This document shows, in pieces, positions 20,341-28,611 of a stretch of DNA of 64,000 bases. The position numbers and the translations under genes were made by a program. The stretch is from Bacteroidota bacterium (GTDB lineage Bacteria; Bacteroidota; Ignavibacteria; UBA10030; UBA6906). The stretch is from assembly GCA_030835135.1 (NCBI GenBank), contig JAUQWO010000088.1:1-64000 (forward strand), written 5' to 3'. The notes beneath the pieces are model-generated. The model searched no databases. It was not told the origin of the DNA and saw nothing but the letters and a program-made list of their open reading frames with translations. Within the stretch, counting starts at the first letter, position 1. Each line of letters opens with the position of its first letter.

Positions 20341-21373
20341 TGGAATCCTGAATATGGCTGTTGACGGACTTCTGGATCACCTCCTCCGCGCGGTAGATCA
20401 TGTTCATGATCGCGCGGGGGGTGGATTTGCCGTGGCCGATGATGCAGACACCGTTCACGCCAAGGAGGGGAACCCCTCCGTGTTCCTGGTAATCCAGTTC
20501 TTTCATGACACTGCGCAGGCCTTTGCGTGCGACCAGTGCGATGGCGGTGTTCCAGAGGTTCGCCTTTGCGAAGCCCTGGAATTTGGCTTTGAAGAATTTC
20601 GGAACGCTCTCACCGAACTTGAGAATGACATTGCCGACGAACCCGTCGCAGACGACGACGTCCAGATCGCCGGTGAGGATATCGCGACCTTCGACGTTCC
20701 CGACGAAGTTGAGCGTGCTCGAGCGGAACAGCTGGAGGGCCGCAAGGCTCTGAGCATTCCCCTTGCTGTCCTCTTCGCCGATGCTGAGCAATCCCACCCG
20801 CGGGGTCGGGATGTTGAACATCGACGACATGTAGATCGATCCCATGATGCCGAACTCGAGCAGATGCCGGGGGCGGCAATCCACGTTCGCCCCTGCGTCC
20901 ACCATCAGGCAGGGGGTCTTCGGCGTCGGAACCAGTGCGCCGATGGTCGGGCGCCCGATCCCCTCGATGCGGCCGAGGATCAGCGTTGCGGCTGACATGA
21001 CCGCGCCGGTGTTGCCGGCGCTCACGAACCCGTGGACGGTCCCGGCTTTGTGTTCATACAACCCGACACTGATGGAGGAGCGCCGCTTCGTTTTGACCGC
21101 CGCCGTGGCGGAGTCATGCATGTCGATGACATCGGGCGCGTGAATGATCGTGTAGTGGTCGTCGGGGGGCATGAAGCCCCCGGGCTGCCGCGCACAATCG
21201 GCGAGCGCGGCGCGGATCGTGTCTTCCGGGCCGACCAATGCGACGCGGAAGCGGCCAGCAGCTCCGCGCAGTGCCAGACATGCCCCCGCAACAACATTCG
21301 CGGGGGCGAAGTCTCCACCCATTGCATCCACGGCGATAGTAGTGATATGCGTATCCCGGGAAGTCACAGGCAC
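20315..21373 (-). CDS. plsX: Phosphate acyltransferase PlsX
   Basis: IAVDAMGGDFAPANVVAG; GFVSAGNTGAVMSAA; DGFVGNVILKFGES. Confidence 0.96.
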   Translation of the reverse strand: MPVTSRDTHITTIAVDAMGGDFAPANVVAGACLALRGAAGRFRVALVGPEDTIRAALADCARQPGGFMPPDDHYTIIHAPDVIDMHDSATAAVKTKRRSSISVGLYEHKAGTVHGFVSAGNTGAVMSAATLILGRIEGIGRPTIGALVPTPKTPCLMVDAGANVDCRPRHLLEFGIMGSIYMSSMFNIPTPRVGLLSIGEEDSKGNAQSLAALQLFRSSTLNFVGNVEGRDILTGDLDVVVCDGFVGNVILKFGESVPKFFKAKFQGFAKANLWNTAIALVARKGLRSVMKELDYQEHGGVPLLGVNGVCIIGHGKSTPRAIMNMIYRAEEVIQKSVNSHIQDSIAHTDAQA

Positions 21374-21407
21374 ACGATCGGTTGTCAGACCTGTCCGAGG
21401 ACCAGGA

Positions 21408-21590
21408 TCAGGAGTTCTTCGGAACGATGATCGAGCGGCCGTTGTAGTAGCCGCAATTCGGGCACACGCGGTGCGGAAGCTTTGCCGTGTGGCAGTTCGG
21501 GCATTCCGACGCTGCAGGAGCGGTGGCCTTGTAGTGGGTCCGGCGCTTGCGTCCGCGGGTCTTCGAATGGCGTCGTTTTGGATTCGGCAT
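21408..21590 (-). CDS. rpmF: 50S ribosomal protein L32
   Basis: [45 protein letters not shown]. Confidence 0.98.
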   Translation of the reverse strand: MPNPKRRHSKTRGRKRRTHYKATAPAASECPNCHTAKLPHRVCPNCGYYNGRSIIVPKNS

Positions 21591-21623
21591 GGTACAGGCT
21601 CCTGTTAAAGTGCTGCGGAACGG

Positions 21624-22127
21624 TCAGTTGCTGTCGGGCGTGAAACCGCGCAATTGCTCCCAGCGCGTATCAGCGGATTCCGACGTGCAATCGCACGTCC
21701 CAGTGTTCAGATCGATGCCACAGTCCGGACAAAGCCCCCTGCAATCCTGCCTGCAGAGCAGCTTCAAAGGGACCGACAAAAGAATGGTCTGCCGCACATC
21801 ATCGGTCAGGTCGATGACCGGGAGGCCGATCGGGAGCACCTGTACCTCGGAAGGATCCAGGCTCTCTGCATCGGTCTCATTTGACACGTAGACCATCCGG
21901 TATTCAGGCGTCAGCCGCACGGTGAATGGTGCGGTACAACGGTCACAGATGAACGACCCCCCGGCCGAGATCCTGGCCTTCAGCGCGAGCCGATGGCCGG
22001 TCTTGTCAATGACCGCTTCCACGGTCACTTCGCCGGAAAACTCCTCGCCCAATACGATCTCCCCGGCATCCGTCCGGAACCGGTACTCGTGGGCGCCCTC
22101 AGAAAGACTGCCGACCTGGATCTTCAT
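21624..22127 (-). CDS. DUF177/YceD family protein
   Basis: Cys motifs CDRCTAPF..CRQDCRGLCPDCGIDLN; conserved position directly upstream of rpmF. Confidence 0.9.
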   Translation of the reverse strand: MKIQVGSLSEGAHEYRFRTDAGEIVLGEEFSGEVTVEAVIDKTGHRLALKARISAGGSFICDRCTAPFTVRLTPEYRMVYVSNETDAESLDPSEVQVLPIGLPVIDLTDDVRQTILLSVPLKLLCRQDCRGLCPDCGIDLNTGTCDCTSESADTRWEQLRGFTPDSN

Positions 22128-22195
22128 CGTTCTCCGCCAGACGCTCGAATGGGGCCGCAGAGCCCCATTCGCAATACGAACAGAAAAAGTATGAC

Positions 22196-22224
22196 AATAT
22201 ATGGAGAAGTCCCCTGAGAGTCAA
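22196..22224 (-). promoter_or_regulatory. Sigma70-type promoter for the yceD-rpmF-plsX-fab block
   Basis: Minus strand TTGACT (22219-22224) - 17 bp - TATATT (22196-22201). Confidence 0.7.
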
Positions 22225-22485
22225 GATACGGACCCCGGCGGCGGAAGGGTGTCCGGATATGCCGGTACCCCGGAAACCCTGTCAGTTACCGGGGAAATGG
22301 GGGCAAAAAGAGCCAATTTGGGAGGATGTAACGCTCGTCGACGATCACTTCCTACATCCCGCCACACACCACGTTACGGGATATCCCGCTTTCAGGATCC
22401 CACTTTGCGCGGGATTCGAAAAGCGGAACTCACTCCGGCAGCAATTTTGCCTTCACTGCGTTCGGCAGAATTGGCAGGAGTTGCA

Positions 22486-22752
22486 CTAATGGACCTCGAC
22501 GCCCTGTTCGAGGAGCTGCGTCTGCACGTGCTCGACGGTCTCGGCAAGCGCTTCGCGGAACTTCTCAAAATCCTCCTTGTACAGGAAGATCTTGTGCTTT
22601 TCGTATTCGTCATCACCGACACGCTTGCTTTCGGTGATGGTGATATAGTAGTCCTTCTCCGACTTGGTCGATTTCACGTCGAAGAAGTACGTCCGTTTGC
22701 CCGCCCTCACACGCTTGGTGAAGATCTCATCTTTGTAGCCATCGTTCTCCAA
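22486..22752 (-). CDS. DUF3276 (PUR-alpha-like nucleic-acid-binding) family protein
   Basis: TKRVRAGKRTYFFDVKSTKSEKDYYITITESKR; TTG start with strong SD AAGGAGGG. Confidence 0.85.
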   Translation of the reverse strand: MENDGYKDEIFTKRVRAGKRTYFFDVKSTKSEKDYYITITESKRVGDDEYEKHKIFLYKEDFEKFREALAETVEHVQTQLLEQGVEVH

Positions 22753-22818
22753 TGTAACCCTCCTTCTACAGAATATGGTTCGTGTTCCCCGATCCCCCGT
22801 AATCACCGAGGATGGGCA

Positions 22819-25095
22819 TTACTTGTGGATCACTGCTACCTTACCTGTCGCTACTGCGCTTCCATTCTCACCATAGGCAACGATGATATAGATCCCGGAT
22901 GCTACCGGATCCCCATTGATGTCCAGCCCGTCCCAGGTGCCGACCAGCCCGCCAGGGGTCTTGAGGGTCCGCACAAGTGTGCCGTCCACCGCAATGATCT
23001 TGATCTCGGAATTCGCCACCAATCCGCTCACCGTCAATTGACCCGTCGCGGGTACGATAAAGGGATTGGGATAGACCGTGAGGCCCTCAAAGGACTCCCG
23101 TGGCGCCGCCGCCGGGGTCGTGAGGCTCGCCAGCCCCGACATGGTCCCGAAATAGACGGTTCCCGTACGGGGGTCCACCGCGATCGACTTCACGTCATTG
23201 TCCATCAACTTGCCGGCGGTGCTTTCCACGGTGTAGGATGCGAGCGTCTGTGTCCCGTCCGGCGACAGGAGGAAGACCCCTTCGGTCGTTCCGACCCACT
23301 TCTGATTGAGCGGGTCGATGGTGATAGTATTGATGACGAGTCCGTTGAGCGGTTTGTAAGCCGCGATCGCTCCCGACCGGATCGGGTTGGAGGGTTCGAG
23401 GATGATCGCGATACCGCGATCCGTCCCTATCCAAATGTCATTGTCCTTGTCCACCACCAGCGTCTTCACTTCGCTGCTGGGCAGGCCGTGGGACGTCGTG
23501 ACGTGGAATGCGGCTGTGCTATCGATGGCACCGGCGTTCCCCAGAGAGATCACGCCCCGGTAGGCGGCATCACGGACGATCGCCCAGACATTATCGAATG
23601 CATCCACGCCCAGACACCGGTCCACGGGGCGGTCCTGCAAGGTGGACATCTTGATCCCGCCGACGATGGCGGGGAAGAACGACCATTTCCCTGCCGCAGA
23701 GCGCACCGCGAACAGGTTCTTATCGCCGGCAAGCACGATGCTGGTCCAGACGTTGCCGCGGCTGTCACACACGGCATTGCTCACGACCACATAATTCATT
23801 GCATTTGCATCTCCGGCGAGACCCGGCATGCCCACATTCTTGTAGTAGATCTGGGAACTGTCGATGGTGGTCTTCCCTTTGGGTATCGCGACCAGGCCCC
23901 GGCCGTAGCTCGACCCATAGACGGTCCCATCGCAGCCGACGGACACCCGGTAGATATCATTGGAGAGTAGACCGCTGTTCGCCGTGGTGAAACTGGTCCA
24001 GGTGGTGCCATCGAACCGGAAGAGCCCCGAGCCTGAGACGTCGCCTGAGCCGCACCACACGATGCCGTCCGGATCGACGACCACGTTCAGGAACTGGTTC
24101 GCATTCGGACCATTGGGCATGTGGGAGGTCCATGCGGATTCATAGGTCATCAGGCCGAGCGTGGCGGTACCGACGACGGGTTTGCCATCCGCTGCGGTCG
24201 TGACCGACGATGGGGCGGTGGTGAGGCCCGTGCCGACCTGTGTCGCGGCATTCGCGGAAGAGACGGAATGCACCGTACGGTCGGATGCGACGGCGACCAG
24301 CGCTGAGGGTGACGATGCGAGGCTGATGATGTTCTTGCCGGCGAGTCCGGGGACCTCGCTCCACGTGCTGCCAGTATAATAGAACAGCCCCGAGGAGGTC
24401 CCGGTGTAGAGCCGACCCGCAAAGATGGCGAGGGTGTGCGGGACGATCGAGGCATTGCCGACGATATGCAGTGTCCAGGATTCCGGCGGGAGGAGGTTCG
24501 GGTTGGCAAGCGACGCGGTGGCGATACGGTTCACCGTCTGGCCGTCCGAGATACATGCCCAGATCTTGCCGTCGTGGATCGCCGCGGCCGTTACGGACGT
24601 CCGCGTGCCAACGGGGATCGAACCGAACCGGGAATAGGTATCGCCGAATTCGAAGCGTTCGATGCGGAAGAGACTGAGACCGAACTCGGTCGCGAACAGG
24701 ACGGTGTCGCCCGCCACCGTGATGGCATTGATGCGCTTGTTGGTTTGATTGGCGGTGGCGATGTCGAGGATCGGGCGGAACGTGCCGGTTGCGGGGGAGT
24801 AGAAGTGGATGGTGCCGTTCGCGGCGCCGGACCAGACGTCGCCCGAGGTATCCACGGCCACGGCGGTGAGATCGATGGTGCGGAGGCCTTCCGCATTGGT
24901 CAGCCGCAGGAAGTCGTTGCTGCCGGGCGTCCAGCGGAACAGACCGCCGGATGTTGCTGCCCAGTAGTCGCCGCCCTCACGGACGACGGCGCGCACCTCC
25001 ATCATGGATGTATAGTTTCGCCAGGTCCCGGTCGCACCGAATGCCGTCATGGTGCCCAGAAGCACAACCGCACAGACGCTCCGCCCGCTCTTCAT
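22819..25095 (-). CDS. Secreted two-component-regulator-type beta-propeller protein with C-terminal FlgD-like/sorting domain
   Basis: Signal peptide; repeated propeller motifs (LVVDKDNDIWIGTDRGI); C-term LTVYPNPFIVPATGQLTVSGL..GTWDGLDINGDPVASGIYIIVAYGENG. Confidence 0.8.
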   Translation of the reverse strand: MKSGRSVCAVVLLGTMTAFGATGTWRNYTSMMEVRAVVREGGDYWAATSGGLFRWTPGSNDFLRLTNAEGLRTIDLTAVAVDTSGDVWSGAANGTIHFYSPATGTFRPILDIATANQTNKRINAITVAGDTVLFATEFGLSLFRIERFEFGDTYSRFGSIPVGTRTSVTAAAIHDGKIWACISDGQTVNRIATASLANPNLLPPESWTLHIVGNASIVPHTLAIFAGRLYTGTSSGLFYYTGSTWSEVPGLAGKNIISLASSPSALVAVASDRTVHSVSSANAATQVGTGLTTAPSSVTTAADGKPVVGTATLGLMTYESAWTSHMPNGPNANQFLNVVVDPDGIVWCGSGDVSGSGLFRFDGTTWTSFTTANSGLLSNDIYRVSVGCDGTVYGSSYGRGLVAIPKGKTTIDSSQIYYKNVGMPGLAGDANAMNYVVVSNAVCDSRGNVWTSIVLAGDKNLFAVRSAAGKWSFFPAIVGGIKMSTLQDRPVDRCLGVDAFDNVWAIVRDAAYRGVISLGNAGAIDSTAAFHVTTSHGLPSSEVKTLVVDKDNDIWIGTDRGIAIILEPSNPIRSGAIAAYKPLNGLVINTITIDPLNQKWVGTTEGVFLLSPDGTQTLASYTVESTAGKLMDNDVKSIAVDPRTGTVYFGTMSGLASLTTPAAAPRESFEGLTVYPNPFIVPATGQLTVSGLVANSEIKIIAVDGTLVRTLKTPGGLVGTWDGLDINGDPVASGIYIIVAYGENGSAVATGKVAVIHK

Positions 25096-25105
25096 ATGGC
25101 TCTGA

Positions 25106-25594
25106 TCAGCTCCCCTGCTTCTTCGTGAGACCGTGCAATTGTTTGTGGACCTGGAGGAGTTCCATGGCACTGAGTGCCGCATCCCATCCCTTGTTGCCCG
25201 CCTTGGCCCCCGCGCGCTCCAATGCCTGCTCGAGGGAATCGGTGGTCAGCACCCCGAAGGTGAGGGGTACGCCCGATTGCATCGCGACCGCCCCGGCATC
25301 CCGGGTGACCTCACCCGCGATGTAGTCGAAGTGGGGCGTGGCCCCGCGGATCACGCAACCGAGACAGATGATGGCATCGGCGGCGCCACTGCGCGCGACC
25401 TGTGCGGCTGTTTGCGGGATCTCGAATGCTCCGGGGACATAGACGACGGTGATGGCGTCGTCGCTGCCGCCGTGACGCACAAGGCAGTCGACCGCGCCAC
25501 GCACCAGCTGGTCGGTGACGATGCTATTGAACCTGCTGACCACGAGTGCGAACCTGCACCCGGCCGCAGAGATCTGACCCTCGATCGTTTTCAT
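25106..25594 (-). CDS. ribH: 6,7-dimethyl-8-ribityllumazine synthase
   Basis: FALVVSRFNSIVTDQLVRGAVDCL; YVPGAFEIPQTA; CLGCVIRGATPHFDYI. Confidence 0.95.
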   Translation of the reverse strand: MKTIEGQISAAGCRFALVVSRFNSIVTDQLVRGAVDCLVRHGGSDDAITVVYVPGAFEIPQTAAQVARSGAADAIICLGCVIRGATPHFDYIAGEVTRDAGAVAMQSGVPLTFGVLTTDSLEQALERAGAKAGNKGWDAALSAMELLQVHKQLHGLTKKQGS

Positions 25595-25860
25595 GCTCTA
25601 TCTTCTCCTGCGCGAGCCTTCATCACATGCTTCCTCCGTGCGCTCGGCTTTGGCAACAGGGAAGTATCAACCCGGGGGTGGTGTGCGGGTGTCGGGTCCG
25701 GCAACAGCAAGCGGAAACTGAGGCGTGCAGAGCGGGGTGATCCGGGACGAACCGGTGCGCCGCGACGTCACGGGGTGCTGTGTCTGCGGGCCGAACACAT
25801 TCCGGCGGGGAAACCATCCTCCCATCACGGTGTCCGGGCAAGAAAGAACAAGGAAATGGA

Positions 25861-26544
25861 CTACAAATACCTGCTTTTGAACTTCTCGTAGTCGTTGATG
25901 ATGAGCTTCCCGCGCTCGATCTCGATATGGCCTTCACGAATGAACGCGTGGATCATGCGTGAGATGGTCTCACGTGATGTTCCGGCCATATTGGCAAGGT
26001 CCTGCTGCAATGGTAGCTCATCGATCTCCACACGACCCTTACGGATCTTCCCGATATCATCTGCAAGCTGCAGGACCACATTCGCTACGCGTCCCGAAGC
26101 ATCCTTCAACGACAAGCTCTTTATCATGGCGTCCGCTTTCCGCAGACGCATCGTCAGTTCTTTGAGGAGGGCAATCGCAACTGAAGGGAAATCGTGGAGC
26201 AATTTGAGAAAGTCTCTCCGGTGGATCATGAAGAGCTCGGCCTTGGTGGTGGCCACGACGCTGGCACTGCGTGCCAGACCATCCAGGATGGCCATCTCGC
26301 CGAAAAAATCGCTCTCACCGAGGATCGAAAGGATGACCTCCCGCCCGTCATCGTCCATCCGGACGATCTTCACTTTGCCCGAGACGATCACGAACAGTGC
26401 CGCGCCGGCTTCTTCCTCAAGAAGGATGATGCTCCCCTTCTTGTATTTCTTTCGAACCCCGACCTTAGAGATCGTATCGAGATCCATCGGCTGCAGATCG
26501 CTGAGGATCGGGACGTTCTTAAGGAATTCCAGGTCGTCCTTCAT
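25861..26544 (-). CDS. Crp/Fnr family transcriptional regulator
   Basis: cNMP-binding fold KGSIILLEEEAGAALFVIVSGKVKI; HTH DLANMAGTSRETISRMIH. Confidence 0.92.
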   Translation of the reverse strand: MKDDLEFLKNVPILSDLQPMDLDTISKVGVRKKYKKGSIILLEEEAGAALFVIVSGKVKIVRMDDDGREVILSILGESDFFGEMAILDGLARSASVVATTKAELFMIHRRDFLKLLHDFPSVAIALLKELTMRLRKADAMIKSLSLKDASGRVANVVLQLADDIGKIRKGRVEIDELPLQQDLANMAGTSRETISRMIHAFIREGHIEIERGKLIINDYEKFKSRYL

Positions 26545-26600
26545 TGAGGGCTGGGCATTGGTGAATGCATGTCCGGGCGTACGACCGCTCGCATTGCCTC

Positions 26601-26629
26601 AATATAGAACGTGCACGGGTGAAAGTCAA
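26601..26629 (-). promoter_or_regulatory. Sigma70-type promoter for crp/fnr-family gene
   Basis: Minus strand TTGACT (26624-26629) - 17 bp - TATATT (26601-26606). Confidence 0.75.
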
Positions 26630-26656
26630 GAATGATAAAGGGTTACGGGAGGCCCC

Positions 26657-27463
26657 CTATTCCGTGATCAGGAGCCAGGAGAGCACGATGATCCCGGCCT
26701 GCGCGAGGGCAAGGGAGATCCCGGCCATGGTGTCCAATCGCCTCCGTCCGGAGGCAAAGGCCGGGTCGCCCGTGGCCAGATATGCTTCCTGCTTCTCATC
26801 CGCGGCGATCTTGAAATAGGCGGCACCGATCCCCGCCAGGATCGAGACGCCCCCGCTGACGAGCTGTCCCACCGTGCGGGAATCCCATGCATTCCTCGAC
26901 ACAAGGACGGACGGTGTGTCCCCGGCCGGGTCGCGCCAGCCGGCCTTCAACGCAACGGTGAGTGCGGTTTCTCCTGTCAGGGCAGAGGGGAGGATCACGA
27001 CAGGCTCGAATCCGTTCATGCGCAGCTCAAGCCGCGTGTCCGGATGAAGATCGGATGACCTTACCAGCGCGGGAGTAACGTACGCCAGGGAATCATTCAT
27101 ATAGAGCTGTGCGCCGTCCGGGTCGGACCGGACCGGGATGAATGTCCGGAGCTGATAAGAGAAGGTGTGTGTCTGTCCCTGGAGCAGGACAACAGTATCG
27201 ATCGCAGGCCGGACCGTCCAGGCGTCCGGCCTGGGGGGCAGGATGCGGAGGATGTGGGTCCCCGGGGGCACGCCATCGAGGATCAGAGGTGTCTTTCCAA
27301 CGTGAACCGAGTCGAGAACGACCGATGCGCTGTCCAGGTCGGCTGCCACTTCGACCCGCGCCGTCAGCAAGGAATCCGCGGAAGCAGATGCGACTGCGAT
27401 GTTCGCAGCCAAGAGGATGCTGCATGCTGTCACCACAGAGAGCGTGAGTGGTCCCGTGTTCAT
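26657..27463 (-). CDS. PEGA-domain-like secreted protein
   Basis: VEVAADLDSASVVLDSVHVGKTPLILDGVPPGTHILRI plus a second PEGA-like segment; C-terminal TM helices. Confidence 0.65.
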   Translation of the reverse strand: MNTGPLTLSVVTACSILLAANIAVASASADSLLTARVEVAADLDSASVVLDSVHVGKTPLILDGVPPGTHILRILPPRPDAWTVRPAIDTVVLLQGQTHTFSYQLRTFIPVRSDPDGAQLYMNDSLAYVTPALVRSSDLHPDTRLELRMNGFEPVVILPSALTGETALTVALKAGWRDPAGDTPSVLVSRNAWDSRTVGQLVSGGVSILAGIGAAYFKIAADEKQEAYLATGDPAFASGRRRLDTMAGISLALAQAGIIVLSWLLITE

Positions 27464-28611
27464 TGCGGCCCCCGGAACGATTGTATGATCCGTGTGTCCT
27501 GTGCAACGAAGACGCGGCCCAGCCCTCCGATCGGCGTGGTCTTGATCCTTCCGTCGGTCGGCGTGCGCCAGATGATCCCGCCGGTGGATCGTGTGAGGGC
27601 GAGGAGGTCCTTCTTCAGGGTTCCGGCATAGACGACATCACCGGCGCCAAGCAGTCCGGCGTCGACCGGCGACCGGAGGTCGGTGTCCCAGTGGAGTACA
27701 CCGGTGGCCGGATCCAATGCCATAATGTGTCCGCCGGTGGTGCCGACGATCACCGTGGCCGAGTCTGCGACCACGGCCCCGTAGACCGACGCGCCGGGGT
27801 GTGCCGTCCACCGGAGTGTGCCTGATGTCAGATCGACGGCAATGAGATCGCCGGTCAATGTACCAACGAACACGGTACCGTGATGTATCACCGGTGTTGC
27901 CTGGATGGGCCCTCCTGCGGCAACACGCCAGCGTAGAGCTCCGGTCCGCGCGTGACAGCAATACAGGTATCCGTCATCCGCACCGAACACGACCGCACTA
28001 TCCTGGCCGGCGGGAGAAGATCTGATCCCCTTGAGGGAGGTGTTCGCAGGGAGAGCGTAGCTCCAGATCTTCTCGCCGGTTCCCAGGGCGAGGCAGGTCA
28101 TTACGCCCTGCACATTTCCCACGTACAGTGACGCACCGAGGAGGAGGGGTGAGCCGAGGACATCGGGACCGGCGAAGCGCCAGCGGATCCGGGCGTCGAC
28201 GAGGTCGTACGCCACCGCGGACTCGCGTCCGCCGGCGAGCGGTACGATGACGGTACTGCCTGCAACCACGGGAGTTCCCTGGATCGCACCGCCGAGGCTC
28301 ACCCATCCGAGCCGCTTTCCCGTGGCGGCATGCACGACGTAGAGTTCGCCGCGCAGATTCCCGATGATCAGGAGGCTGTCCACGAGACACGGTGCGCCAT
28401 CGCCGATGCCGGCGCTGATATCCTCGTCCCACTCGGGGATGAGGGGTGGTGCCGGAACATCCCGCAGATCATTGTTGCGTTGCGGACCGCCGCCGAGCAT
28501 GATGATGCCCGACTCCGGGTGGCGTGGCGGCCCGGCGAGTTTCAGTCCGCTGCACCCTGCCAGGAGGAGCGCGGCCGCTATGATGATCGTCCGGCGCATC
28601 AGAAATCCCAC
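27460..28611 (-). CDS. PQQ-like beta-propeller lipoprotein (BamB-like repeats)
   Basis: Lipobox LLLAGCSG; repeats VVHAATGKRLGWVSLGGAIQGTPVV, ALDPATGVLHWDTDL. Confidence 0.8.
   Translation of the reverse strand: MGFLMRRTIIIAAALLLAGCSGLKLAGPPRHPESGIIMLGGGPQRNNDLRDVPAPPLIPEWDEDISAGIGDGAPCLVDSLLIIGNLRGELYVVHAATGKRLGWVSLGGAIQGTPVVAGSTVIVPLAGGRESAVAYDLVDARIRWRFAGPDVLGSPLLLGASLYVGNVQGVMTCLALGTGEKIWSYALPANTSLKGIRSSPAGQDSAVVFGADDGYLYCCHARTGALRWRVAAGGPIQATPVIHHGTVFVGTLTGDLIAVDLTSGTLRWTAHPGASVYGAVVADSATVIVGTTGGHIMALDPATGVLHWDTDLRSPVDAGLLGAGDVVYAGTLKKDLLALTRSTGGIIWRTPTDGRIKTTPIGGLGRVFVAQDTRIIQSFRGPQ

Noticed and set aside
22473-22488. TTGGCAGGAGTTGCA as a sigma-54 promoter
   Set aside because: GG-to-GC spacing is 2 bp too short and no plus-strand gene follows; it lies at the end of the opposite-strand DUF3276 gene.
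25595-25860. Possible FMN riboswitch upstream of ribH
   Set aside because: I could not find the conserved RFN segments; the 266-bp gap remains unexplained but unsupported as a riboswitch.
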